A stretch of 48,918 nucleotides of DNA from CAIVAT01 sp037128705 (GTDB lineage: Bacteria > Bacteroidota > Bacteroidia > Bacteroidales > FEN-979): assembly GCA_037128705.1 (NCBI GenBank), contig JBAXVX010000031.1:1-48918 (forward strand), given 5' to 3'. The notes below the pieces were generated by a model. That model saw only the letters and a program-made list of their open reading frames with translations, searched no databases and was not told the DNA's origin. Positions 16,526 through 25,567 of this stretch are shown piece after piece. How positions within the stretch are numbered: the first letter of the stretch is position 1; each line of letters opens with the position of its first letter. The translations under genes and the position numbers were made by a program.

Positions 16526-18199
16526 ATGAAAATTAATAGAATCAGTCTGTTCGTATTTTGTTTCATTGTTGGCCCTGTTTGGATAAACAATGTAAACGCC
16601 CAAAAACCTGCATTAACAATTAACCCCGATTCGTATGTTTCGGCATCAATTGAAGAGTGGGGTCAGTTAATGTGGGATTTTAAACTCTTCAATCAGCCTT
16701 TAGATGAGTTTGCCAATTTTGATGAACCCAATGATGCCGGTCTGGCAGCAAACCGTTTTATTGATAACTATGCGGCTTACTTTATTGCAGCAGAACAATA
16801 TCACAAGTTTCCTGCATGGCCGGAAGCTATTCAACCTGTTTTAGACAGAGTAAACATAAAGTTGCTCGAGAAATTTTTATGGAAATATTGGTCGGACGAA
16901 AGCATTGGCATTCCCAAATTTCAGCCCAATATGGATCAAACATTCCCTGCAACTGCCGACCCTGTCGGGTTTGCCAACATCATGTATTCAGGTCATTTGC
17001 TGTTTCAGATGAATCTTTATCAATCTCTTTACCGCGATATGAAATGGGATAAACCGGGGTCTGTAGTGTTAAAATGGGATGATTACACACAATTTGTGTA
17101 TGATAACAGGAAAATACAGGAGTTGATTACCATGCAATTTCTCAGCAATCCTGTTCCGGGAGTGGAATGTGAACGCAACGCTGTTTTCTCGGCCTGTAAC
17201 CAGTTCCCGTTAAACGGGATGAAGCTTTATGATAAAATGCATGGCACCCGTTATTTTGCTGCCGTTGCTCCATTGTATAAAAAATGGTTCGAAGAGGTTT
17301 TTGTCGACCCTCAAACGTATAACATTGCCTGGCTTTATTTAATCAAACAAAAAATTGTCTTTTCAGAAAAGACTCCATATTATGGTAATAAGTCAGATTC
17401 AATGGAAAAGAAATTGGTAAAAGCGGGCGTTGATTTTGTTTCGGCCGGTAACGATGGCGCTGTTGGAACTTTTATGCACGCCTGGAACCCCGAATTAATC
17501 GAAAAAATATATCCTGCATTAAAGAAAAAAGTGTTTTCCGTTGATGCAAATGGCCTGGCAAAATTGCATCAGGATGTATTTATACAAGATGCTACGTATT
17601 CATATTTTACCTGCCTGGTAGCCGAAATGGGCGATGAACCAACGAAACAATTGTTGATACAAACAATGGACAGTATTTATCAGGGAGTATGGCTGGATGG
17701 CACCTATCATTATGCATACAACGAAAATGCAGCGGGATTAAGTGTGGGGTCGCCCGATGCAGCAAAAAAAACCGGAACAGTGATAAAGCCCAGGTGTTGT
17801 GAATCTCCGATGAAAAAAATGCAGGCACCTCAATCCGATGTTTCCAATCAGGTAATTGGTCTTGCACGGGCCTTGCCTGAAAACGGAATGTGGATGATGG
17901 TTAATAAACCTTTTGATGATTTACACTTTACCGAACCTTCATTAAGCGGAGTGGATGTTCAGCATGTAATGATGAAAAGAGCGATCTACGACAGAAAGCA
18001 GAAAGCGCTGATTGTTTCAACATTTTCAAATCAAACAGGGGCAGAGACTGCCATTAAAGTGATAAAGCTGGATCCAGGAAAAACGTATAACATCTTTATC
18101 AATAAAGAATTTCATAAAGAGGTTAAAGGTATCACCGAATATGATATCAAAATTGACAGCAAAAAGAGCTATGACATTGTAGTTGTAGAAAAAGTTTAA
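16526..18199 (+). CDS. Exported linalool dehydratase/isomerase-like protein
   Basis: 557 aa with a signal peptide cleaved about NVNA|QKP (residue 25/26). Linalool dehydratase/isomerase (LDI) of Castellaniella is a periplasmic alpha/alpha-barrel enzyme that interconverts myrcene, linalool and geraniol, using active-site Cys and His residues. The family hallmark is visible as VECERNAVFSACNQFPLNG, with Cys215 and Cys224 nine residues apart, as in LDI. It is preceded by NIMYSGHLLFQMNLY (His157) and by the LMWDF segment near residue 50 that corresponds to the substrate-facing Asp region. Later features include GAVGTFMHAW and an all-beta C-terminal extension (about 480-557) absent from minimal LDI. 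The gene is visibly more AT-rich than its operon neighbours. The true substrate is unknown; LDI-domain proteins are diverse. Confidence 0.75.
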   Translation: MKINRISLFVFCFIVGPVWINNVNAQKPALTINPDSYVSASIEEWGQLMWDFKLFNQPLDEFANFDEPNDAGLAANRFIDNYAAYFIAAEQYHKFPAWPEAIQPVLDRVNIKLLEKFLWKYWSDESIGIPKFQPNMDQTFPATADPVGFANIMYSGHLLFQMNLYQSLYRDMKWDKPGSVVLKWDDYTQFVYDNRKIQELITMQFLSNPVPGVECERNAVFSACNQFPLNGMKLYDKMHGTRYFAAVAPLYKKWFEEVFVDPQTYNIAWLYLIKQKIVFSEKTPYYGNKSDSMEKKLVKAGVDFVSAGNDGAVGTFMHAWNPELIEKIYPALKKKVFSVDANGLAKLHQDVFIQDATYSYFTCLVAEMGDEPTKQLLIQTMDSIYQGVWLDGTYHYAYNENAAGLSVGSPDAAKKTGTVIKPRCCESPMKKMQAPQSDVSNQVIGLARALPENGMWMMVNKPFDDLHFTEPSLSGVDVQHVMMKRAIYDRKQKALIVSTFSNQTGAETAIKVIKLDPGKTYNIFINKEFHKEVKGITEYDIKIDSKKSYDIVVVEKV

Positions 18200-18218
18200 A
18201 TCATTAACTAAAAAAAAT

Positions 18219-19523
18219 ATGAAAAAACCAATCATTATTTTCTGTTTACTGGCCGCCATCGGCATGCTGATCAACACGGGCTGCTCCACAAAGCCAAAAC
18301 TCACCAAAGAGCAGGCTGAGCAAAAGATCACAGAACTTCAAACCAAACTGGCCATGATCAATGACCAGTGGTATGATATTTATGAAGTCGGGCTGGTCGA
18401 CAGCGCCGGAGTGGCTGCCAAAAAGGTGGAAGAGGCCCAATCCGAACTGACTTCGGGTGAGCTTGCAAAGGCATCGGAACTACTCATCAGGGCAGATACC
18501 CTGCTCAACCAGTATTCGAAAACAAACCTCCCGGTATTCAGTCCGGAAACACCTTTAAAAAATCCCGGGGATCCTGGAAAGATCCGTAAAGCCGACCTCG
18601 CAGACATTGAACAGCTTGAAATGGCGGGGATTCCCCGGTGGAACTACTGGTTTAATTTTTCAGGCAAAGGAGACGATGGTAAACAATATGCTGCGTACGC
18701 CTGTGTGAATTATCATGGTACCGGGGCTTTGGTGCAGGGAGTGATGTTTGTTTTAAGCATGGAAGATAACGGCACGAAACTGATGGATGGCTCGCTGAAG
18801 GTCATTCCGGTTCGCAAACAGGAAAAAGACAGGCTGGTATTTACAGCCAAGGACGGCAACAAATCATTGGTTTATTCGATTTACAAAGAGAAGGTCATTC
18901 TTGAATATAAATCGCCGGAATACAGCGTGAATCTTGAGCTTTCCACCCTCTATTCCTTCTGGTATAACAAGGGAATCCAACCGGTCAATGTATTGCCGAA
19001 TACCCCTTCAGCGGGTTTTGAGCAGCCCGGGCCGGCAAAAGGGACCATTGTCATGGGAGGTAAAACCATCCAGGTTACCGGTGGGGGTGAACTGGAAAAC
19101 TATTTCTGCGGCGGCAAAGGCGGGGCAGATTACCGCACATCGTTGATAAAATACGGTAACGAATGGTGGGTCCCCTTCAACACAGATCAGATTTCCGGGA
19201 TATTTGTCGTTACAGGACCCTATAAAGATGCCGGTCTTTATGTCAACGGGAAATATGTGATCCCTTCGGAATTTAAGATCCTGCAGGGCGAACCGAATAA
19301 AACCTTCACCATTTCAGCTAAAACTTCAGAAGGTGACCTGGAAATCACCTGCAACCTCTGGGGGATGAATCCGAAACTTTACGAATGCTGGGGTACTGTT
19401 GCCGGGACATTCAAAGGACAGGAACTTACCAATGGGAATTGCTGGCTTGAACATGTTCCCCAGGGAGGGGCCAATGAATCGGCTGACAGGACTCCAAGGA
19501 AAGTAAAACCAGCCAATCTTTAA
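18219..19523 (+). CDS. Lipoprotein, CrtC/AttH-like tandem lipocalin family, paralogue 1
   Basis: The lipoprotein signal ends in INTGC (Cys22). Residues 30-115 are helical (KLTKEQAEQKITELQTKL, then NDQWYDIYEVG and a second helix pair KASELLIRADTLLNQY). The rest is beta-rich, with landmarks shared by all four paralogues: GKGDDGKQY, VNYHGTG, AGFEQPGPAKGTI with GGKTIQV, YGNEWWVPFNTDQISGIF, and a C-terminal GTVAGTFKGQ with NGNCWLEH. The last block resembles the Y..G...G...G..G...LE end of CrtC/AttH proteins, a tandem lipocalin fold that includes carotenoid 1,2-hydratases. Fold assignment is by motif, and catalysis is unproven. It lies 19 bases after the LDI-like gene. Confidence 0.65.
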   Translation: MKKPIIIFCLLAAIGMLINTGCSTKPKLTKEQAEQKITELQTKLAMINDQWYDIYEVGLVDSAGVAAKKVEEAQSELTSGELAKASELLIRADTLLNQYSKTNLPVFSPETPLKNPGDPGKIRKADLADIEQLEMAGIPRWNYWFNFSGKGDDGKQYAAYACVNYHGTGALVQGVMFVLSMEDNGTKLMDGSLKVIPVRKQEKDRLVFTAKDGNKSLVYSIYKEKVILEYKSPEYSVNLELSTLYSFWYNKGIQPVNVLPNTPSAGFEQPGPAKGTIVMGGKTIQVTGGGELENYFCGGKGGADYRTSLIKYGNEWWVPFNTDQISGIFVVTGPYKDAGLYVNGKYVIPSEFKILQGEPNKTFTISAKTSEGDLEITCNLWGMNPKLYECWGTVAGTFKGQELTNGNCWLEHVPQGGANESADRTPRKVKPANL

Positions 19524-19547
19524 ACCAATTTCATTACGAACCAAATT

Positions 19548-20234
19548 ATGATGAAAACAACAAAAATTTATTTCGGCCTTTTGGCAGTCGTGGCTGCCTT
19601 TGTAATCACTTCGTGCGGCTCGCCGGTCACCATGACCAGTTGGAAGAACCCGGCCGACAACTCAACGATTTCGAAAGTTGTGGTAATGCCCCTGTTCGAC
19701 AAGCTTGAATATATGAAACCATTTGAACAATCAATGGATGCCTATTTTAACACCCAGGGGCTGAAAGCGCTTGGGTCGCTTGATATTCTGAATCCAAATG
19801 TTAAATACCCGGTTTCTGACATTAAAAAGAAATGCGACAGTCTGGGCGCTGATGCAATTCTGGTATTCGTTTATAAAGGTACTGATAAATCAGAAAGCTA
19901 CGTTCCACCTACCACTGTTACAACCGGCGGATTTGGTGGTTCCTGGGGTGGCGGATATTGGGGTGGCGGACACTGGGGTGGCGGTGGTTTTTATGGGGGA
20001 GCCGGCTTTGACGAAGGCAGCACCGTGACAACCGGAGGCTACTGGACAACTACCTCGGTGGTAAACCTGAAAGCAAGTCTGTACACCAAGTCTTCAAAGG
20101 ATGCGATCTGGACCAGTGACATTACGGTCACTGACCCGAACTATGTGGATCAGTCTGCAACTACAATCGCTCAGGACATTTATGCTGATTGGCTGAAATA
20201 CAATCTTTTGAAATATCCACCGGTGAAAAAATAA
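19548..20234 (+). CDS. DUF4136-like lipoprotein with glycine-rich loop
   Basis: 228 aa. The lipoprotein signal ends in VITSC (Cys23). The core (residues 28-115 and 160-225) follows a DUF4136-like alternation: SWKNPADN, KVVVMPLFDKLEY, a CDSLGADAILVFVYKG strand and a final AQDIYADWLKYNLL helix. Between them residues ~120-155 form a Gly/Trp/Tyr-rich stretch with three near-identical WGGG units, probably a surface loop. It sits between paralogues 1 and 2 of the lipocalin-like family with 24-base gaps on both sides. A role in outer-membrane assembly or substrate handoff is only inference. A second ATG three bases later is an equally good start. Confidence 0.62.
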   Translation: MMKTTKIYFGLLAVVAAFVITSCGSPVTMTSWKNPADNSTISKVVVMPLFDKLEYMKPFEQSMDAYFNTQGLKALGSLDILNPNVKYPVSDIKKKCDSLGADAILVFVYKGTDKSESYVPPTTVTTGGFGGSWGGGYWGGGHWGGGGFYGGAGFDEGSTVTTGGYWTTTSVVNLKASLYTKSSKDAIWTSDITVTDPNYVDQSATTIAQDIYADWLKYNLLKYPPVKK

Positions 20235-20258
20235 ATTAACCACTCAAATGAAAACCTT

Positions 20259-21683
20259 ATGAAAGCCTTTGTAATTAAGCACTTCAGGATAATTTACCTG
20301 ATATTGGCTATTTTTCCCGGACCAATTTTTGGGTATGGACAGGGAAACAAACCGGATGTAATGACCAAGTATGCCGATGTAAAAAATCAATTTGACATTG
20401 CACGCTATCAATGGTACGACCTGTATGCCGAAGGAATCATGGTGAAAGCCGGTGAAGCCGGCAAACGGTTGGATCAGGCAAAGGAGCTGATCGGCGCCAA
20501 TAAACTATCCGACGCGGAGAAACTCCTGGACCAGGCTGAAAAACTTCTTCAGTTAAGGGATAAGAGTGTGCTGCCGATTTACAACGCGACCGACAACATT
20601 AAAAATCCCGACCTCTCTAAAATCAGGAAATCCACCATCGGCGACTACAAGGCCCGTGACATGTACGGAATATTAAAAGGAGACATCGCCATCGGTTTTG
20701 TGGGTCGCGGCGATGACGGCCTTTTATATGAGATCATGCCATTAATCAATTACCATGGTTCAGGCGGAATCGTAGCCCCTGTTGCCTTCGAGATCATGCG
20801 CGGCGATGAGTTCGGAAAAATCCACATGGTCCTGATCAAGAGCCAGCCGATCATCATCCTGCAAACAGACCAGTCGATTGTTTTTTATGCCGAGGAGGAT
20901 GGAAATTACCAGCTGTATTCCGTCAGCAAGATCGGGGATGAAACATTCATATGGATTGAAGGAAAGGGCAAGGATCTCGGCGGAGTGGATGTTGCGTTCA
21001 ACGTCGCAATGAAGTCAAGATCAACATACTGGTACAACCAGAACCGCCCCGACTATGTGATTTATCCGAACACCTCATTTGCAGGATTTGAAGAGATCGG
21101 ACCCTCGGAAGGAACCATAACCATCGGCGGAAAAACCGCAAAATTCAAAAATGCCTTCGGTGAATCGGAAAACCTGTTCAACGGTCCGAAGCCCGGAACC
21201 GACATCAACAAGATCAGTTACCGTAAGATGATGACCATATACGGAAATGAGTGGTGGATGCCATTCAACTCCGACCAGCTTGACGGGTTTCTGTGTTTTA
21301 TCGGCGCTTCCAGGGATTTTGCCATTTTCTATCAGGGAGAACTCATTGTGGCCACGGATGTCAAAATCACGCCCGTTGTTGCATGCAGATCGTTCTTGGT
21401 CGATGCTAAAACACCGAAAGGTGATCTGCACATAAAAGTCGAATGTGAAACCCAGGAACTTTTCTATTATGAGTACGGCGCTTCGATCACAGGGACATTT
21501 GCAGGGATCAACCTGACAAACGGATATGGTTCTCTGGAGAAAACGCCCCTGGGCGGTATGAGCGGAGTTGAGACCATTGACGCGATGGGTTCGGGAAAGG
21601 TCAGGGTCAGCGATGTGATGGACAACCTGCAGAAGAATTTTCCGCCTCCCACGCTTGGAGCGGATAAGCTAGGGCCGAAATGA
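20259..21683 (+). CDS. Exported CrtC/AttH-like tandem lipocalin family protein, paralogue 2
   Basis: 474 aa. It has a signal peptide (residues 1-28) but no lipobox Cys, so it is probably soluble in the periplasm, unlike paralogues 1 and 4. The helical N-terminal part carries YQWYDLYAEGI (50-60) and AEKLLDQAEKLLQL. The lipocalin-like part has GRGDDGLL (149-156), INYHGSGG, STYWYNQNRPDYVIYPNTS, AGFEEIGPSEGTI, YGNEWWMPFNSDQLDGF and the closing GTFAGINLTNGYGSLE. It carries a C-terminal tail of about 35 residues (SGVETIDAMG ... PPPTLGADKLGPK) not seen in the other copies. Its stop overlaps the start of paralogue 3 by four bases (ATGA), giving translational coupling. Confidence 0.65.
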   Translation: MKAFVIKHFRIIYLILAIFPGPIFGYGQGNKPDVMTKYADVKNQFDIARYQWYDLYAEGIMVKAGEAGKRLDQAKELIGANKLSDAEKLLDQAEKLLQLRDKSVLPIYNATDNIKNPDLSKIRKSTIGDYKARDMYGILKGDIAIGFVGRGDDGLLYEIMPLINYHGSGGIVAPVAFEIMRGDEFGKIHMVLIKSQPIIILQTDQSIVFYAEEDGNYQLYSVSKIGDETFIWIEGKGKDLGGVDVAFNVAMKSRSTYWYNQNRPDYVIYPNTSFAGFEEIGPSEGTITIGGKTAKFKNAFGESENLFNGPKPGTDINKISYRKMMTIYGNEWWMPFNSDQLDGFLCFIGASRDFAIFYQGELIVATDVKITPVVACRSFLVDAKTPKGDLHIKVECETQELFYYEYGASITGTFAGINLTNGYGSLEKTPLGGMSGVETIDAMGSGKVRVSDVMDNLQKNFPPPTLGADKLGPK

Positions 21684-22945
21684 GATTCTCTAATAAAATA
21701 CAAGCGATCATAGGGATGCTGATTCAATTCGGTGGAATCGCCGCCTGTCAGGCGCAATCGGTCACGGAATCATACACCCAGGTGCGGAACCTTTATGAGG
21801 TTGCAGTGTACCAATGGTACGACCTGTACACCGAAGGGGTTATGACAAAGGTGCCTGAGGCCGGGAACCTGCTGGACTCCGCCCGGATATTGATGGACAG
21901 GAAGATGGATGATGAAGCAGGGAAACTGATCAGCCAGGCCGAAGGGCTTCTGAAACATCGCGATAAAAGTGCTCTGCAGCATTATCTGTTGCAACCAGCG
22001 AACAAAGGGACCACCGCACATGCAACTTCCGATGCAACCGTGGGCGACTACAGCGTGATGAGCCGTTTCGGTGTCGGTCTATGGGACATCGCGGGGAGTT
22101 TCATGGGAATGGGCGATGACGGCAACTTTTACCTGATCATGCCCCTGATCTATTATAAGAACACCTCCTCCGTAATCCCGCCAGTGCTTTGCGAGATTAT
22201 CTCATCCGGTGACCCTTCGAAAAAACACCTGATCGCTGTAAAGACACAGCCGAAAGTTATTCTGTCGGAAGATTCCCTTCGGATTGAAGCCGTGGACGGG
22301 GAAACCCGCATCGTTTACACGGTCAGGATTTCAGAAGGCAGGAAAAATGTGACCTGTTCAGGCACCGCGCCCGGGATCAGTTTCAGCTATACCCTCTCGC
22401 CGGATTTTACCTACTGGTTCAACCGGAATGACAACTTTGCCGTTCCTTATCCCGGAACGCTGGTGGCCGGTTTCGAGGAGCCGGGAGCCGCTTCGGGGAT
22501 CTTAACCTGGAACGGCAAGACAGTGAAGATCGGACATGCTGCCGGGGTATCGGAATGTTTTTACAACGGTCCCCAGCCGGGACATCAGCTCACCGAATTC
22601 CGAAAAGTCATTGAAACCTACGGCAATGAATGGTACATCCCGTTCCATTCGCCCGATGTGAGCGGGATCTTCCTGGTTTACGGGGAGTTCAGGGATGCCG
22701 CGCTTTGGATCCATGGAAAACAGGTGGCTCCTGAATTGTTCACCATCACGCCCCAAAAAGCCAATAAATCGGTACGAATTGAGGCGGAAACTTCCGAAGG
22801 CCGGCTGGTCCTGAACCTGGACTGTTGGATCTGGGACAAACAATTTGCAGAATACTCCGGAACCCTGAACGGCTCTCTCAACGGGAAACCCATCAGGGAG
22901 GGGAGTTTCCTGCTGGAACACACCCTGATGAGTGAAAATCCATGA
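21680..22945 (+). CDS. Exported CrtC/AttH-like tandem lipocalin family protein, paralogue 3
   Basis: 421 aa, the shortest of the four. The signal ends GGIAACQAQ: IAAC fits a lipobox (Cys23), but cleavage after the Ala of CQA is also possible. It keeps VYQWYDLYTEGV, AGKLISQAEGLLKHRDKS, GMGDDGNF, a weakened LIYYKNTSS in place of NYHG, TYWFNRN, AGFEEPGAASGIL with WNGKTVKI, YGNEWYIPFHSPDVSGIF, YGEFRDAALW and the terminal SGTLNGSLNGKPIREGSFLLEH. The lost His in the NYHG position may mean altered activity. The start overlaps the previous stop by four bases. Confidence 0.65.
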   Translation: MRFSNKIQAIIGMLIQFGGIAACQAQSVTESYTQVRNLYEVAVYQWYDLYTEGVMTKVPEAGNLLDSARILMDRKMDDEAGKLISQAEGLLKHRDKSALQHYLLQPANKGTTAHATSDATVGDYSVMSRFGVGLWDIAGSFMGMGDDGNFYLIMPLIYYKNTSSVIPPVLCEIISSGDPSKKHLIAVKTQPKVILSEDSLRIEAVDGETRIVYTVRISEGRKNVTCSGTAPGISFSYTLSPDFTYWFNRNDNFAVPYPGTLVAGFEEPGAASGILTWNGKTVKIGHAAGVSECFYNGPQPGHQLTEFRKVIETYGNEWYIPFHSPDVSGIFLVYGEFRDAALWIHGKQVAPELFTITPQKANKSVRIEAETSEGRLVLNLDCWIWDKQFAEYSGTLNGSLNGKPIREGSFLLEHTLMSENP

Positions 22946-22979
22946 TGAAAACAAAAAACAACCTTAAAAACAGAACAAA

Positions 22980-24380
22980 ATGAAAAAAACATCGATCATC
23001 CTTGGAATGTGCATGATCGCCCTGCTGCTGGCGCAGTGTACCCAGAAACCCACAGAAAAAAAAGCGGAAGTAACCGATCCCAACATCACCAAAACCCTGG
23101 CTGCCGTTGCTATGGAACGTTACGAGACCGGGCTGAACAAATACAAGGTGGCGTTTTATTTCTGGTACGACCACCTCATGGATGGCGAGGTTCCTCCTGC
23201 CAATGTAGTTGAGGCCGGCAAAAAGCTTGATCTTGCCCTGGTTGAAGTCAACACCAACTCTTTTGACAAAGCCTATGCCTTGATGAACCAGGCCGATTCC
23301 CTGCTGGATGTGCACGTGAAAAGCGATTCACTCTTCCCTTACGAGACCGATAAACCGATGGAGAAACAGGATGCTTCAAAAGTTTACAAAGCAAAGGCGA
23401 AGGATTACCTTGTGCTGGAACGGTATGGGGTGAAGATGAACGACGTGGGGCCTTCCATCTGGGGATACTGCGATGACGGGGAGTACTACCTGATCACAAC
23501 TTTTTACAACTACCACGCCCGCGGCCACATCATCAAGCCAGTGGTCGTGGAGATCATCACCACGAAAGATCCTTCCAAACGCTATGTATACCTGCTGAAC
23601 GGGGAAACAAAGATCACCCAGACCGAAAAGAGCGTGGAATATTTAGTGGAAGACGGGGGGAAACGTTTCAGGACGATCATTACCGACGATCCCATTGGCG
23701 GAGGCACCACTTGTCACTCCATCGGGATATTCCCGGCCGTGGAGGGGAAAGCTCCCGCCATCAGCTTTGATGTGACCACCACCCCAACCTTCTCTTACTG
23801 GTACAACCAGAACCAGGGAGCAGCCATGATGTATCCCGATATCGTGCTGGCAGGTTTCGAACAGCCGGGACCGGCCTGGGGCACCGTAACGATGGACGGG
23901 AAGAGGGCAACCTTCAACAAGACAGCCGGCGGGGTAACGGAAGTCTGCATGATCAGCGGAGCCCCGGGCAAGAAGTACGATGAATACCGTACCAACATGA
24001 CCAGGTACGGAAACGAATGGTATATCGCCATACATTCCGACCAGGTGGACGGGATGTTCATAAGCTACGGAAAATTCCGCGATGCTGGAATCTCCTATAA
24101 AGGGAAATATATCATTCCGACCGAATATAAACTGATCCCGGGTGTCGCCAATCAGACCATGACCCTCGTTGCCAAAACAAAAGAATTCGGGGACCTTGTA
24201 TTGAACTTCAAAATCATGCTGCACGACCCGGTGTATACAGAACGGGTGGCCACCATGGACGGCAGTTTCGACGGCCAGGTACTCACCAACGGTGGCGCGT
24301 GGTTCGAACATGTGTTCAAAGGCGCCCCCGACGGCATCAAAGCCGTTCAGGACTCTCCACAAATTGTGAATCCTCTGTAG
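22980..24380 (+). CDS. Lipoprotein, CrtC/AttH-like tandem lipocalin family, paralogue 4
   Basis: 466 aa. The hydrophobic signal ends LLLAQCTQKP; Cys20 is probably lipidated, although Gln before the Cys is unusual. The helical domain is longer (to about residue 125), with YKVAFYFWYDHLMDGE taking the place of QWYDLY. The beta part has GYCDDGEYYLI, YNYHARGHI, SYWYNQNQGAAMMYPDI, AGFEQPGPAWGTV with MDGKRATF, YGNEWYIAIHSDQVDGMF, YGKFRDAGISYKGKYIIP, and ends DGSFDGQVLTNGGAWFEH. It is the most divergent N-terminus but has a fully conserved lipocalin part. It lies 34 bases after paralogue 3 and 40 bases before the HAD gene. Confidence 0.65.
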   Translation: MKKTSIILGMCMIALLLAQCTQKPTEKKAEVTDPNITKTLAAVAMERYETGLNKYKVAFYFWYDHLMDGEVPPANVVEAGKKLDLALVEVNTNSFDKAYALMNQADSLLDVHVKSDSLFPYETDKPMEKQDASKVYKAKAKDYLVLERYGVKMNDVGPSIWGYCDDGEYYLITTFYNYHARGHIIKPVVVEIITTKDPSKRYVYLLNGETKITQTEKSVEYLVEDGGKRFRTIITDDPIGGGTTCHSIGIFPAVEGKAPAISFDVTTTPTFSYWYNQNQGAAMMYPDIVLAGFEQPGPAWGTVTMDGKRATFNKTAGGVTEVCMISGAPGKKYDEYRTNMTRYGNEWYIAIHSDQVDGMFISYGKFRDAGISYKGKYIIPTEYKLIPGVANQTMTLVAKTKEFGDLVLNFKIMLHDPVYTERVATMDGSFDGQVLTNGGAWFEHVFKGAPDGIKAVQDSPQIVNPL

Positions 24381-24420
24381 AAAAGGGATATAGAATCTAA
24401 CTTTTGTAATATGTAACAAG

Positions 24421-25413
24421 ATGGAAAATTTCCGAAAAACATCATTCATTGTTTTATTCCTGTTGCTGGTCTTCAACCTGGCATTTGCTGGTTCAGACCC
24501 GCTCCCATCCTGGAATGAAGGCACTGCAAAAACAGCGGTCACCGATTTTGTCAGATCTGTTACGACAAAAGGTGATCCATCCTATGTTGATCCTGCAGAC
24601 AGGATCGCGGTTTCTGACAACGACGGCACCCTGATGTCGGAACAGCCGATCTATTTTCAGTTCCTGTTCGAAGCCATGAATCTCAGGGAACTCTCGGCCA
24701 TGAAGTTCAGCATGACGGACCCGGCCTCCGTGAAAAATGCTATAGATTATTTGTCAGCGTCGGATTCCTTCGGAGAAGTGTTTACCGATCCAGTTACCGG
24801 AGTCCGTAAAAGTGATGAAGAATTCAGAGCTGAAGTCGAGCGGTTTCTGGCAACAACGCTCCATCCAAGGTTCAACCGTCCTTTTCTTGAGCTTGTTTTC
24901 CAACCCATGCTCGAACTGATCAGGTATCTTAACGCCAATGAATTTAAGGTGTATATCGTGACGGGAACCCACTGCGAATTCATCAGGCTGTGGTCGGAAA
25001 AAACATTCGGGATCCCACCCGAACAGGTGGTTGGCAGCACTCTGAAAACCACCTTTGAGTTCAGTGATGGTATAGGGATATTAAAACGTGGTCCGGAGGT
25101 GAACATGATCTGCAACGGAGCGGGAAAACCGGCCGCGATCGGTTATTTCATCGGGAAAAGACCTATAGCCGCTTTCGGTAATTCCGACGGAGATCTTCAG
25201 ATGCTGCAATATGCCACGACGGGGAAAGGGAAAAGCCTGGGAATGCTCATCCATCATACCGATGCCGTGAGGGAATGGGCCTACGATAGTCCTTCCGACA
25301 TTGGGGAATTAAAGGACGGAATGCAGGAAGCTGCAAAACAGGGATGGATCGTGGTGGATATGAAAAAAGACTGGAAAGTGATCTATCCGTTTGAACCTTC
25401 TGGCAAACAATAA
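24421..25413 (+). CDS. Exported HAD-family phosphatase
   Basis: 330 aa with a signal peptide ending LAFAG (residues 1-24). HAD motif I is VSDNDGTL with the nucleophile Asp66 and the acid/base Asp68. Motif II is the Thr of IVTGTHCEF. A conserved Lys lies in the later part, and motif IV is FGNSDGDLQM. The cap insert (about 75-150) is long and helical. Exported HAD enzymes of this kind act as non-specific or small-molecule phosphomonoesterases. It is the last gene of the operon and is followed by a strong hairpin terminator. Whether it dephosphorylates an isoprenoid-type substrate is speculation; only the location suggests a link. Confidence 0.82.
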   Translation: MENFRKTSFIVLFLLLVFNLAFAGSDPLPSWNEGTAKTAVTDFVRSVTTKGDPSYVDPADRIAVSDNDGTLMSEQPIYFQFLFEAMNLRELSAMKFSMTDPASVKNAIDYLSASDSFGEVFTDPVTGVRKSDEEFRAEVERFLATTLHPRFNRPFLELVFQPMLELIRYLNANEFKVYIVTGTHCEFIRLWSEKTFGIPPEQVVGSTLKTTFEFSDGIGILKRGPEVNMICNGAGKPAAIGYFIGKRPIAAFGNSDGDLQMLQYATTGKGKSLGMLIHHTDAVREWAYDSPSDIGELKDGMQEAAKQGWIVVDMKKDWKVIYPFEPSGKQ

Positions 25414-25427
25414 TCCAAAACAGATCT

Positions 25428-25467
25428 GGTCCGGGTTATTGAACCCGGGCCGGTCCCTGTTTATTTT
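25428..25467 (+). terminator. Rho-independent terminator of the envelope operon
   Basis: A perfect 7-bp stem, CCGGGTT (25431-25437) with AACCCGG (25442-25448), has an ATTG loop. It extends to 10 bp with GGT/GCC through one G-T pair. A T-rich stretch (TGTTTATTTT, 25458-25467) follows. It lies 15 bases after the HAD stop codon. Confidence 0.75.
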
Positions 25468-25567
25468 ACCCTTATGCAGTTCAACCTGTAAAATCGACAA
25501 TTCACCGGTTTTCCTCTTTCGTGACTTTTTATTCCGCCCGTATTTTGCCGGAAAAAAAATAAAGGTC

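Noticed and set aside
19918..20030. Gly-rich repeats in the 19548 gene as a possible CRISPR or tandem DNA repeat
   Set aside because: The short GGTGGCGG-type units encode a Gly/Trp-rich protein loop inside an intact frame; there are no spacers.
23643..24542. 299-codon open frame on the minus strand
   Set aside because: It is antisense to paralogue 4, which has a signal peptide, conserved motifs and operon context; the antisense product has no recognisable domain.
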